This document shows positions 1-11,597 of a DNA stretch of 64,000 nt, piece by piece (positions within the stretch are counted from its first letter, which is position 1; each line of letters begins with the position of its first letter). The translations under genes and the position numbers were made by a program. Location: the NCBI GenBank assembly GCA_001986395.2, contig MQVO02000008.1, positions 62,001 to 126,000 on the forward strand, written 5' to 3'. The notes beneath the pieces were generated by a model. It was not told where the DNA came from. It saw only the letters and a list, made by a program, of their open reading frames with translations, and ran no database searches. The stretch is from Irpex lacteus (Eukaryota; Basidiomycota; Agaricomycetes; Polyporales; Irpicaceae).

Positions 1-136
1 AGAGTTAAGACCGGAAAGCGAAATCTGTGTGCTGTTCCCACAAATGGTAAGGAAAAGTGGTCTTCGACTTGGCTGATCATTGGTGTAGAGATTTGATAAG
101 GTATGCCTACTACCCCTGTACAAAAGTATCTGTTCT

Positions 137-1276
137 TCACCATGCCTCGTGAGCAGGTCGAACTGAAAGCAGTATGTATAAGCGAGTCTTACAAAATCCT
201 GGGCTGAAAAGTACATACGGTCGAGCTCCCAAGTCCACGCTGATCTGTCCTGGTTCACGAGGAAAAGATACGTCTGTAAGCGAAACGTGCGTATTAGCAT
301 GCAGCACCGTTTCATGAACACGTCGAGATGGACTTACGCTGGAGATACTATCTGGGTTCAAGCGAATGTCTTTGTTCTCTACGAACTCTTTCTTAGCCTG
401 TTCTTCCGGCTGACGTGCGACTGCGATGTCCGTCAAAATCCCTGTCAATGAAAGACCATCAGTCAAAAGGTATGATGCCAAATCACAGCTAGCTTCTTAC
501 GTCCGTCAATAATAGCATGAACGACCTATCGTGCATTGTGGTAAGCCGTACGACCTCCCAACGTGCTCATGACCGGAAGCTTTACTCACATGAATATTCT
601 CTTTACCAAACTCTTGTGCTAGGCTCAGACTCAACGACCGTAATCCGAGTTTGCCAATAGCGAGTGCGGAGGTGTATGGGTTGCTCCTCCACGAGGCCGT
701 CCCACCTGTGAAAAGCAGCGTCCCTCTCGCCCCATGTTCATCGACCTCATTCTCCTTGAACGTCAAAATAGCCTGCTGGCTGAACGCAAACGCGCCCTTA
801 ATATTGCCCTCCAATGCTGCGTCCAGATCAGCTTCGGTATGGCCCAAGAATGGCTTGAACGCCCATCCTGCGGCATTCCACAACGCTACTCTGATCGGGG
901 CGGGCTCTTGAGAAGAAGCCCATCTATGGGACTTGACCCGTTCCCATACAGCTGTAGTTGACTGAAAGTTATAATCACCACTACCAAAGCTGGCGGCTTC
1001 GCCACCTGCTGCGTTGATTTCATCGACGAGCTTCTTGGCGAGATCTGCGGTACGGCCTATGAGGGCTACCCTGTAGCCGGACGCTGCGAAGAGACGACTG
1101 AAGAGATCCGTCAGGCGTGACTCTGACGAGAGCATCGGAACGAACTCACGCAACGGATCCTCCGGTTCCTAAAAGGAATCATTTGAATGACATACTTGAC
1201 GGAAAAGTCCACATCGACACTCACCAGAGCCATCACCAACTCCTGCAATGACGAAAACGGGTTTCACTGTGGACAT
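137..1276 (-). CDS. SDR-family NAD(P)-dependent oxidoreductase, tandem copy 1
   Basis: Short-chain dehydrogenase/reductase fold protein, about 260 residues, split by at least four introns. The start is ATG at 1274-1276 (MSTVKPVFVIAGVGDGSG). This gives a Rossmann glycine motif, GVGDGSG, which continues as TGGSVA after the first intron. Downstream come LWNAAGW (the NAG-like strand), LLFTGGTAS (active-site Ser strand) and GKENIHV. The last intron joins WELD to LRPAHEAW and a TGA at 137-139, a C-terminus typical of this SDR subfamily. The usual YxxxK dyad reads LAIGK, so the catalytic Tyr is absent while the Lys is kept. The neighbour at 1734-2856 has the same exon plan, so the pair is a tandem duplication. 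Substrate unknown. Confident on family, moderate on exon edges. Confidence 0.82.
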
Positions 1277-1733
1277 ATTGGTACGGAGCAAATAGTGCAC
1301 GCTGTGGTCCAAGAGAAGACTTGTGAGTACTTGGCAGTATTTATAGATAGAGACCTCACAGCTTTATATTGGTCGCGGTTGGCGTAATTGAGTCAAACAA
1401 TGTCATAATTCTGGCTAAAGATGCATGGTATTGTTGGTCGGGGCGACAAGCAACGATGTGAAGTCAGCAGCCGGACGGGTTCGTCCTCCCGGGTGCAACT
1501 TGTCTCGATGCCGAGCGAAGACGCGTACACAAAACGGGACGCTCATCATAGCAGCATTTAAACGAAAGGCGTACCGACTCGAGCTCCTACCAATGGGCAA
1601 GCACATATTTTTGTCACTCACAACTGATCGGAAGCTTTCAATATGTCACTTGCAACGAACTGCTTCAACAAATCCTTAACTCTTCCATACATATTTGTTT
1701 GCTGCAGTAATTAAACCCCTGAGTTCCATTGGT
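1277..1733. other. Intergenic spacer between tandem SDR genes
   Basis: This 457-bp stretch is the promoter side of SDR copy 1 and the 3' side of SDR copy 2. Open frames here are short and resemble no family. No repeat or RNA gene was recognised. Confidence 0.5.
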
Positions 1734-2856
1734 TTACCACTTCTCGTGAGCAGGTCGGACTGAGTAAGCCACAATCATGTCAGTAGACGCCAGGTACAAC
1801 TGCGGCATAGTACGCACGATCAAGCTCCCAAGTCCAAGCAGATCTGTCTTGGTTGGCAAGATACAGATATGACTATGATACGGGTTAGTCGTGAAATACT
1901 ACAGCGTGGATCTGGCAGCTTACAGCGGCGATGCTATCAGGATGCAAGCGAATGTCATTGTTCTGTTCGTATTCTTTCTTGGCATCCCCAGTGCGACGCT
2001 CGAGACCTCTGTCAGTCAGGATACCTAGAGCACATGTTAGAGAGCGGTAGTAGTAGAAAGAAAACAGAGCGGCGTACCTCCATCGATGATGGCATGGGCG
2101 ACCTGTAGTTCGTGTGATCTGAGTTGAATACTTGATGGTAAATACCGCAGGCAAACTTACATGTATGTTCTCCTTCCCGAATTCCTTGGACAAGCTTTGA
2201 CTTAACGAGCGCAACCCGAACTTGGCCGCCGAAAACGCGCTTGTGAAGACGTTTCCTCGAATACTTGCAGTTGCGCCGGTGAACAACAATGTTCCCCTCT
2301 TCCCGCGCTCATCTAATTCATTCTCTCTGAATGTCAGAACTGCCTGTCTGCTGAAGGCGAACGCTCCTGTGACGTTGGCCTCGAGGGATTGATTTAAGCT
2401 CTCTTCAGTAACATCCAGGAACGAGCTGAATCCACCATTGGAGGCATTCCACAAAGCTGCCCTAATTGGAGCAATCTGCTGAGAAGACGGCCACTTGAAG
2501 GATTTAATCTCGTCCCAGACAGCGATGATAGATTTGTATGCGTAGTCGTTACTGCCAAACCCAGCAGCCTCGCCTCCTGTCTTGTTGATGTCGTCGGCGA
2601 CCTTCTGAGCCTGTTCCTTGCGACGAGCGATAATAGCTACTCTGTAGCCGGACTTTGCGAATAGACGACTGAAACCATCATCAACGTTGTGTTTGCCTGT
2701 TAGGTTGCGGGTTACTTACGCAGCAGATCCACCGGTTCCTAGAAAGAGAATCAACACCTGCACTTCGAAACGATTCTATCATTGAGACCCTGTCAGCCAC
2801 TCACCTGAACCGTTTCCGACACCCGCAACAATGAAGACCGGACGATTGTCTGCCAT
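1734..2856 (-). CDS. SDR-family NAD(P)-dependent oxidoreductase, tandem copy 2
   Basis: Paralogue of the gene at 137-1276, same strand and intron layout. ATG at 2854-2856 begins MADNRPVFIVAGVGNGSG. After a short intron the glycine motif continues as TGGSAA, then RLFAKSGYRVAIIARR. Other landmarks are ALWNASNGG, LLFTGATAS, AFSAAKFGLRSLSQSL and GKENIHV. The last intron (donor GTGCGTAC, branch-like TACTGAC, acceptor CTCAG) joins WELD to LRPAHEKW and TAA at 1734-1736. The YxxxK position reads FSAAK: Phe replaces the catalytic Tyr, which I recall as common in bacterial and fungal relatives with the FASAKFGLR signature. It may be a reductase with altered chemistry or a non-catalytic binder. Substrate unknown. 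Confidence 0.83.
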
Positions 2857-3570
2857 TTTGACTGAGGTATTTCGAATATATCGTGTGGGGGGTGGGAGAG
2901 TTGATGCAAGATGGGATACCCTGTCTCATGAATCCCAGATGCCTTTATACAGGTGAACAGGACAGGTCTATACGTCATTATCGCAAGCCTGAGGCAATCC
3001 GAAGCCACGCTGACTTGCTTATTCAGCGATGAGCTGACATAGGACAAGACTTGTGCGATTACGTTCCACACAATCAGAACCTTAGACTTGGACCATGTGC
3101 CTAGTTTCGATACGAATGTGTACGTCTTCGCAAATGAGAAGGCGATATAAGGAAATGGAGGTGGGATAGCGTTAGTCATGCACTGGGCAGAGTAGTCAGC
3201 CAATTCGGAAGCCCGAACCACAGCGGTAATGCGAACATACCATTCAGTTGCTTGGTAAGCTTTCGAACACTGGGTGTTTGGAGTAGGCTAGATGTGGATG
3301 TTACGGAGCTTGCAACAACGAATGTGTAGAATGCCTCTGTAGACATCATTGTTGAGATTAAGAAAGCAACTCGGATTAGCGCCTACTACTGCACGATATT
3401 GTGAGGCAATTTTTGGACTTTCGATGTCTCCGAGTTGCTCATAACTGACACGCACTGGTAGAGGAGAGTATCGAAAAATTATGTTAATGTATATATGCGT
3501 TATAATACTAATCGTTCAACGGGTATCGGAGCAGCCAAGTTCAACGCGAAATTCACGGATTTTGTTGGGT
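2857..3570. other. Intergenic region upstream of SDR copy 2
   Basis: These 714 bp separate SDR copy 2 from the 3' end of DyP1; both genes read on the minus strand. An open frame of about 140 codons overlaps the SDR start but shows no family signature or low-complexity structure, so it is taken as promoter or UTR sequence. Confidence 0.45.
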
Positions 3571-5424
3571 TTAAGCCGCAATTATATCGGAGATGGCAGA
3601 GATAGACGGAACGAAGAAATATTCACCGCCATTCGAGACGACAAAGTCGGGCATGGTATATGTCTTGGCCTGGTCGTGTGGATCGAACCCGGTAGCGACG
3701 CGAGGTGAGCCCCTTCCGATGATTGGTTCTATACCGGGGGTGACGTTCTTGAAGGGAGGGAAGCTGAGGTATCGAAGATGAGACTGTGTGCAAAGGGGAG
3801 GCAAACCCAGGCCGCAACGATAGAACTCACTTTTCTGTGTTGGCCCAGGCAAGTTGTTGGAATTGGAAGCCGTTTCCGATGTTAGACTGATACATCACTA
3901 TAAAATTATACCAGTTGAGCACGTTTTCCTAATCTAAGAGACGGCATATACCAAACGCTAAACCTCGGTCAATTTGGCTAGTATTCGATGCCGCCTCCAC
4001 GTCGGACAACTCAGCTCCATAAGGCGTCCCAGCTCGGATAGCGTGATTGGGAGTGTCCGTACCAGCCTGGTCAGCACGAGGATTGAGCTTTCGGGTATGC
4101 GCAGAGAAGGGACAGTGCGTCTGATCGCTGGCGAGGGACGACCCAGGGTGCGCATAATTGAAGTTGTTATTTCGGTGCGGATCAGCACCAAGAGCGGGAT
4201 CATCGTCTTCGGACGCGATGTCAATGGGCGCACCGCTCTTCCAACGACCCATCATTCGAGCACCCAGATATTCAGCTCCTTCCTCTACGGTCAAATTCCC
4301 GGCTTTATTCTGGATAGCATTGTCAAGCGTCCACTTCCGGAACTCTGGTACCAGCTGCTTGAGCTTGCGGAAGACCATGAACGAACCATCCTTTGCCCAA
4401 CGGGGTCTAGGGGTGGTATCGCCGGTGTGACCCGTCAGTATGACGCCTGCGGGGACCAGGCTTTGGCCAGGAGAAGGGCTGTCGAAGCCGGTGACAGCAG
4501 GATTCGATATACCATCGAGAAAACCGAAGTCTGCGCTCGAAATTTAGGCGGTGTCGCAACGTTAAATTGGTTCTGATGCTTACGTTCGTGGCCAGCTTCT
4601 GGGCCTGGCCTTGCAGCTGCATCCAGAGTATATTCTACGGACAAAGAGCTACCAAAAAGGGCATTCAGGTCGTGAGTGTATGTCTGGAGAAATTCGTCCT
4701 GTCACAAGTCAATATCAGTTACGGGAAAGAATGTCGAAGTTCATACCTGGTCGCTGCCAATGAGAAAGACACCATGAATGTGTGTGCCCTTGAATGCAGA
4801 TTCCCAGACTCCAGTGTCGTCGCCAAGTCCTTCGGCATCTGCAAATTGGCCAGCGTTGAAAGCGTTGTCGCCAAGGTTGTCTTTTACCCCAAGCGTAGAG
4901 AGGCCGGTTCGAGAGAAAGCGACATTGACGAATGCTAACGGCTGCAGTGGGGCTGGGGATACAAGAGTAGCAACCGAGGTTATATTGGCGGGGGCGTACG
5001 TCTTGAGAACATCTTTGAATCTTGAAGCATCGTTAATGTGGAAGAATACGAAGCGCTCCTTGTTCTTTTTCATCCCAACACTGAATGTGCCGTCCTGGCG
5101 TAAGACATAAAACTCTAACATCATCAAATTTAAGCACATACAGAATATCTCCTTGAATATTCTTAATGGGTAACATGGATCCTCTTGTTACGTCGATGTT
5201 CAAGATGTGCTGCAGTGTAGGCAAAGCGCCATGCCCCGAAAAAGCTGCGAAAAACGTCAGGTTTTTATAATGATAACCTTAACATACGGCTCACCAGCTA
5301 ACAGAGGTGCCTTCCGTGCCAGTCGCTTAATATGTCTGTGCCCGACCTGTCCATGCTCACCAGCAGCAGCGCAGGTGCAGGCGAGTAGAGACAGCAAGCT
5401 AGCGTACAGGGCTACGGTTCTCAT
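3571..5424 (-). CDS. DyP-type peroxidase 1 (secreted)
   Basis: Dye-decolorizing haem peroxidase of about 500 residues, in several exons. ATG at 5422-5424 opens a signal peptide (MRTVALYASLLSLLACTCAA). Landmarks in order: QGDIL, a FVFFHIND segment, HGVFLIGSDQ, GFLDGISNPAV (the GxxDG motif with catalytic Asp), FMVFRKLKQLVPEF, SAHTRK with the proximal His, and AIRAGTPYG, whose Arg lies 21 residues after that His as in known fungal DyPs. The C-terminus is SNGGEYFFVPSISAI, with the stop at 3571-3573. All catalytic positions are kept, so the enzyme is predicted active and exported. It is one of three paralogues here (also 28937-30737 and 46012-47871). Its TATA-like element (TATAGTT, 5490-5496) is weaker than theirs. 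Confidence 0.9.
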
Positions 5425-5506
5425 CGTGGTTGGAAAGCGAGGCCTCAGGACGCGAGAGAGTCTCAAGTTATGAGCTCCTACGAGATTTAAACTATAGACT
5501 CGCAGC

Positions 5507-5962
5507 CTAGGCAGCCGCCCTTTTCTGCCCGTGAAGTTCCATCTTCCATGTCGCGTGCTTGAATGTACAGTCTAGAGCAGACGTGATAAATTGAGATTCG
5601 CGATGGACTACGTGGCTAGAGCCAGCTAAAACGTCAAAAGTATGAGAATCTGCTGGAAGATCGGAAATTGGTGTATAGCTCCTTACGGCAGTCGTCTCAG
5701 AAACCTGAAACACTGGCAGGTTCGTGAAGTGCGCGGCGGCTGGAAGGATTGCATTCCATTCGTCGTACTCGACCTTCCTCGGCACATTCTCGAGATCCAG
5801 TGGTTGGAATCTAGCTCTATGTCTTTTTCTTGTAAGCCCGTGGTACAGAATGGCTACAGTCAAACATGATTGTTCAATGCAACTCGAGTGCCAAGGCGAG
5901 ACGCGTACCTGTTTTGGATTGATGGCGCGCTTCCGAAAGAGGCAGGTATAAAAGAATGCCAT
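5507..5962 (-). CDS. Possible small gene, unknown function
   Basis: An uninterrupted reading frame of 151 codons from ATG at 5960-5962 to a stop at 5507. No family is recognised. The composition is mixed and protein-like after about residue 55, and the extreme C-terminus is basic. A TATA-type element on the minus strand lies near 6020-6030, about 60 nt upstream of the ATG, which is the spacing seen at the DyP genes. A plausible donor (CAG then GTACGC) follows codon 18, but splicing to the obvious acceptor would shift the frame, so the unspliced reading was kept. It could be non-coding. Confidence 0.3.
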   Translation of the reverse strand: MAFFYTCLFRKRAINPKQVRVSPWHSSCIEQSCLTVAILYHGLTRKRHRARFQPLDLENVPRKVEYDEWNAILPAAAHFTNLPVFQVSETTAVRSYTPISDLPADSHTFDVLAGSSHVVHRESQFITSALDCTFKHATWKMELHGQKRAAA

Positions 5963-6518
5963 GCCTTCCCGATTGCTCGCTGCAAATGTGTATAATAAGA
6001 TGTGTAAGGTAGTGAGATTGTATATTTTATATGCTTATGAGACAACTACCTCGAATGGTCATAGTTAGGTATGTACATCGAACATGACGGTCGTATACAA
6101 CCAAGACCCGAGTCAAGGTAATTAGGTGTGTGGGTAGCCGCATGAAACAGCGTGAGTAATCGGTGGGAGGTGCACTAGGAGATGGTGTCGCTGGGGATGT
6201 AAATAAGGTTTAGTAAACTATAGCTACGCAAAAAATGGGTGCGATCTCAAATGTAGACCAAGAGTTCTAAGATGCAAGTGGACACGAAACAATGCATGCA
6301 CAATGGCAACGATAACATGAAGATGAAGATGAGCGCAGGTGGAAACAAATGCAAAGCAAACTATAAACAATGTGAAGATATTAAATGAATAAACAGCGCT
6401 CCTGAAAAGCCGAGCGGCGGGATGTCATCAGGCAAGGCGGGGCAGAGGGTTTCGCGGATCCTCAAGATACGGCAGGGCGAATGTTCATGCAGTTCCACAC
6501 ATGTATCCCTCAAGGCAA
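5963..6518. other. Intergenic region
   Basis: About 556 bp between the small 5.5-kb frame and the 3' end of the membrane-protein gene. It holds AT-rich stretches near 6000-6030 that may be promoter sequence and probably the 3' UTR of the membrane-protein gene. No gene or repeat was seen. Confidence 0.4.
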
Positions 6519-9500
6519 TCATGCAGGCTCCCACGTTTGACCAGGTTGTGTTGGAGGGAAGCGACCTTGACTTTGCTCCCAACTTGTTCCTGGTGTCCTC
6601 CCAGACGACTCGGTGGTCCCCTGGATGGTAGCAGGCGCAGTCACGTAAGACCCGTCGGCAGTACTAATGTCTGGCATGCTTTGTTCCGTATGGACTTCAC
6701 GACCAGGAATGGGAACTGGAGACGTCGGAGTGACAGGAACAGCAGGGATGGACGGCACGGCGGGGGTTGCGGGGGTTGCGGAAAAGTCGAGAGGCCTTTC
6801 CGTCTGGCCACTACGTTCAGAGGGCGCGATACGGGACAACTCAGAGGTTAGTCGCTGTCGTGGAACGGTCAAGCTTGTCCGCATCTCCTGTCCAACCATC
6901 GACTCTGCATCGGAGCTCGTACGTTCAGGTAACTCTGCGATGTCAGACACATCGTGGTCATCATCTTGGCCAGCAGATACCTCCGATCTCCTTGGTCTCC
7001 GCGGATGGCCAAAGGTATTGTTCTCTGGGCTACTGGGCATCGCGTCGGACGATGTCGATTGATACGGCGAGTCCGACACTCGAGCCATGGAGTTCGTCCG
7101 AGAACGGACAACCAAGTCAACAGAAGACCTTGAAGCAGCACCGAGCGAATGAATCAAAGACTGAGCTCGCGACCGAGCCGAATCGGAGTGCGAGTTGGAT
7201 GAATTCGTACGGGACCTTGATGCTGTACCAGATCGGGACCGCGAACCGTTAGCTCGCCGCTGCAGACCGCTTGTGAACTGCCGAAGTGAGGTGCGCGACG
7301 CACGAGGACTGCTTCCGGCGGACAACAGCCCGACGCTGTCATGCTGTTCTGCCTCTTCCGCGGAACCTTCAGCTTCTGGTACGTCCATTAACGAGTCGTC
7401 ATGCATGGGACCTTCTTCGTCTTCAGAATCAAGTATAAAAGGCACCGGGACCTGGCCAAACGTCATCGACAAGTCACTCTCGGTCTGTGTCCTAGCACTA
7501 TCCGCACGAGCACGAGGCTGGCCTCTCCCAGGGAACACGGGTGGCGCCATGGAAGACTGTGAGCTGGGGGAAGATATGGGGACCGTACCAGCCCGGCTAC
7601 GTCGATGTGGATGCCTTGGAGGCATGGGGATGACACTACCAGTTAGCGCAGTAGGACTAACGTTGGCTGAGCTAGGATATGACATAGGTGAGTCGCTCGA
7701 CTCGCGATTGCCGGTGGACTGCGTCGACACGGACGGGTGCGTCGAATGAGATTGACCAGATCGTGATTGTGTCGAGTGCGTTAGGTGTGAGTAGGGGCTC
7801 ACATGTGAGGCTGAAGACGAACTACCTCGTCCAGACATTGGGCGGCGGAACGAGAACGGATAGCGCGAAACTATGGGGCGGCCAAGACTTGACAACGAGG
7901 TCGACGTCCTCCGGTCGTCCGTCGTGATTTCGCTGCTTTCGACATCTCCCGAGTGCTGTTGCTCTTCCTCTTCCTCCTCTTCCTCGACACCTTCGGATGT
8001 CACCACCTCAGTATCCGCCGGCTCGGGCGATGGAGGGAACGGTATCGGATCCTGTGATGAACGCTGTGATTTGTGTCCTGTGAAAGGATACGGAAGTTTC
8101 TCCAGGGATGCTGACGGTGCCGCCGGTTCCTTCTCTTTCGAGTGGATCACCGGCTCTGGGGGGCTGATATCCTGCACTGGCTCTTCTATATGCGACTCTG
8201 CAACCTGAGGACTCTCGAATAGCTCCCCGCTTAGAACACCGCGGCGTGCAGGATGCTTATCCGAAGCGATACCGATGGCGGAAAACACCTTCTCAATGCC
8301 GTCGAAGGGCGCTGACCCGGAAGGTGTGTCAACACCTAGGTAATCCTTCTTGTCGAGAAGACCGCTCGCCGTTCCCGGACGCTTATTCGTCAAACAAAAC
8401 TCGTGAGCGTCGATAACACGCATTAACGTCCCCTCGCGCCAGGCCCATGGTAAACTATCTCCCTGAATGAAGTTATCCTGCGAGAGGCTCGTAACAGTCT
8501 TCTCATTATCCTCTTCTTCCCACCGATATCGAGGCCCACACAGGCCGGCACAGCCTTGCCCGCTAATCACCCATAACCCGAACCTGGTGTTTCATTAGCT
8601 TTCGCCCCTCGTTATTGCACAACCGCAGCACTCACCAGCTCACGAAGAGCACAAGCAGTCGCCAAGCTGTCCAGGCAGCGTTAGCTATGAGTACGCCCCG
8701 AGCGTAGTTCGTCAGTGTCTGATCCGAGGACCGGAAGAACGTGCCGTCTCTAGGGCGGACGCCCATGTCTGTCAACGCTAGCTCGCCCGCTTGAGGGGAC
8801 CAGAATGACAGGAGGAGTGCGAGAGAGAGTGCCGCACGCGGCAGGAGAAGCGCCACAGTTGGAAGGTTTTGCGAATAATAGTAGAACGTTTCGGCCAGGC
8901 CTTCGCGAAGACTACCGTGCTCGTGTGAGAAGGCAGAGGCGCGGATATGATACAGGAAACAGAAGTTGGTGTAAGAGGTCATCGCAGTAAAGTTGAACGC
9001 GGGCGACGAGAAGTATATGGGGAGGATCAAAGGGCGCTCTGATTTCATTTCCGTTAACAGTGATCGGCGAGAAGTAATCAAGGTTTACTTACTGACTCTC
9101 CATCTTCTGACGAAGGAATAGATGAGCTCGTACATCACAAACACCACGAAGACTTGGGTGACCCAGCATGCTATGTATGCCGCCGCGCCGAGCGACCAGT
9201 TCCGGCCAGTACCAGGTACTCCAGGGGCAGCAGGGTTGGGGTGTTTAGCAACCCTGCGAAAGAAGAACTTCAGTCAGCGGCGGACGATGCAGGAGAAAAG
9301 ACCAACACTTACAGTAACAGTATAAATACAGCGTTGAAGTCGAAGAAGGTTTGGAGAGGAAGATGGAAAAATACGAAGAGAGGAAACAAGTAGTACCACA
9401 GGCGCATCCTCCATGAAGGGCTTCGTAAAAGTTCGAGGTGCAGCGACGTAGATCGAAATCGTGGGCGGGGTACGGAGACCGTCGACAGCAGTGTCGGTGA

Positions 9501-9953
9501 CATGCCAGCGCTCGTAGCGCGCGACCATACGCGAGCCTGGGCGCCGGAGAACAGGCGGGATGGATCGGTGGACTCGCGACGAGGGTGCGAGCTCTCCTTC
9601 TCGGGATAGAGTTCATTTGGGAGACTTACTATGCGCACTGAACGAGGTGTCGCCCTCCGCCCGCCAAAAGGTTCGTGACTGGGTCCTGCCTCATCGAGCA
9701 TGCCAGGTACCGACGCCGAGTGGATGGTTGAACGAGGTCCAGGTGGTGGTGGTCGCTTGGGAAGCCACGAGGGATAACCCGCCTCCGAAACCGAAGAGTC
9801 CTGCTGGGGAGACTGGGGGGATGACGAGGACGGTTCAGTGGTGAGCTGGGGTCCTGCCCTGAGTTCGAACTCGATTGGCGAGTCGCTCGGCGATGATGAT
9901 TTTGGCGTTGGCTGCTGAGATGAAGCTGATTGTTCGTGCTGTGAACGTGACAT
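6519..9953 (-). CDS. Multi-pass membrane protein with long disordered C-terminal tail
   Basis: Family not recognised. ATG at 9951-9953 starts a Ser/Pro/Gln-rich N-terminal region of about 180 residues. About five hydrophobic segments spread over three to four exons follow: around LWYYLFPLFVFFHLPLQTFF, AAYIAWVTQVFVVFVMYELI, LPTVALLLPRAALSLALLL, and NAAWTAWRLLVLFVSW joined across an intron to FGLWVI. The last exon (below about 8600) codes some 680 residues of low-complexity tail with an acidic run of eight Glu (about 7960-7985), Ser/Arg-rich stretches (SRSRSGTASRSRTNSS) and many Ser-Pro sites. The stop is at 6519. The tail looks like a cytosolic, phosphorylated scaffold. Gene extent is well supported; function is unknown. 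Confidence 0.72.
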
Positions 9954-11597
9954 TTCCTTCTGTCAGTAAAAGCATTCAAGACGTAATTAGGTCGTATGAG
10001 TAGAGGTAGAGTGCAAGCAACTAAGTCCGTAGAGTGACTAGGTAGATAGGTTTGGAACACTTCGCGTTGTTGGGGGCGATGTGCGAGCCAGGCACGTCGA
10101 GCAAAGGACAAAGCTCGGTCAACTCTGGCTATGCGAGGACTCCTTGAACGCGAGAGCCTCGTGTAGAGGGGGTCTGCCTCGTGGTGGACCTGGGGCGAAA
10201 GACGAGGCGCGTTGAAGGCGAACGCGAGACTGATCAACTTACCCGGAAAGGTACAAGCTAATAGCCGAGGTCAGATGAAGGCGCGAGTGTTCCGGTCTAA
10301 ATTTTGATGGCGCCCACGTGGGAAAGGGGTGTAAAGGAACGAGGAGAACAGCCTCAAGCTGGAGAAACAACGAGCGGTGGTGAAGGGAGTGTACAACAAT
10401 GATCGAAAATACAATAGTCTGGAGTCAGTGGTGGGGGACGAAAGGCAAGAAGGAATATGTGCGTACTCTGGCCGAACAAGTCTGATGGGTATACCGAATA
10501 TCGTTGCCATGTCGATTTTCTATCGCAAACAAACCACTGGGCTTATTTCCTGATGTCTTCTACTGTGGGCTTCGCAGAGGTTTAGTGGTCCGTGGGAATA
10601 CCACGCTCAGCAACTCGGACGCGAAGTACACGCGCCGGCCCCGCCATATCTCTCATTGCCAATTATGCGCGATGCTAGGATACTGTTGCCCTACCCACAG
10701 ATTCAACCTGTGTTCAGTGAGCATTTGTATCTTTGCAAAGAGTGGTTCTTACAGGCTATACTTAACCCATACTTCCTGTGGCATGCGAGGAAATTGTGTG
10801 CAGGATTGGATATGTTCAAAGCGCCCATACTAACTGCAGCTCGCGGTACTGCTCACCAGAGTGGAGTAATTACGCGACGCTCAGCAGCGGTGAATGTCGT
10901 ATTTCCGGCCAAGTAGATTGCAGCCGAAAGCCACCAAAAGTACACAATCTTGTGCCACAGGCGACAGCTACAATGAGGATATAACTGTTGTTATTGGGCC
11001 ATGTAGAGAATATGAAGCTGTTACTTACTGCTTCCATAAATCTTATTTGACAGCCATGAGTATAGGACGCATATATGCATGAGGAGGAATGTGGCCACGG
11101 TGGATACTTCAAGAACATACTCACCTGCCATATCGGGATGAACATCATCGCTCGGTCAGAGCCGAAGGGGCGCTTCTCGTAACGTAGAACTTGCTTCCAA
11201 CTTGGAACGCAACCGTGACCTTCAATGCGTACGATAGGTATCTGCCCTTCTAGGACAGCCACCACTTGCATTTTTAATCTGACACCAAACTGCGTTACTC
11301 AGGGAAAATTGATGCAGGTCCAACAGCGGCTCAGGTATAAACCATCTCAGGCGCTTTGCATGACATGATCTTCGTGCATAAGCGTGCATATGGTGGGTCA
11401 TGGCATGATTAGCGTCCAAAGGGTACTTGACAAGGAATGCGCTCGTGAGCCATACCCACCTCAACGAAGGTTACCTACTCAAGGAAATCATCCTAGTTGA
11501 TTTGTACGTGAGCTCATTCAGGTCCTACTAGTACCTTTCCACCGACGTTGATATTGGTTGTTCAGGTTACTCGAACGGTCAAACGCAAGCCCGACCG
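9954..11597. other. Intergenic region with possible remnant exons
   Basis: A 1.6-kb stretch between the membrane-protein gene (minus) and the GNAT gene (plus), probably carrying both promoters. Open frames at 9.6-10.5 kb are Pro/Ser/Arg-rich out-of-frame readings with no family signal. A minus-strand exon-like piece at about 11125-11271 is listed separately. Confidence 0.45.
10870..11271 (-). other. Exon-like segment, possible small gene or gene remnant
   Basis: On the minus strand, ATG at 11269-11271 opens 49 codons ending at a clean donor (GTGAGTATG) near 11124. A hydrophobic stretch, read in another frame near 10860-10960, includes IVYFWWLSAAIYLAG. No single splice path joins the pieces convincingly: mini-exon choices give different frames and early stops. 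It may be the remains of a membrane protein gene or chance. No family recognised. Confidence 0.2.

Noticed and set aside
2793..3221. 142-codon minus-strand frame upstream of SDR copy 2
   Set aside because: It overlaps the first SDR exon in another frame, has no domain, and the SDR start is clear at 2856.
9629..10237. 202-codon minus-strand frame
   Set aside because: Runs across the membrane-protein start in another frame; Arg/Ser/His-rich with no domain.
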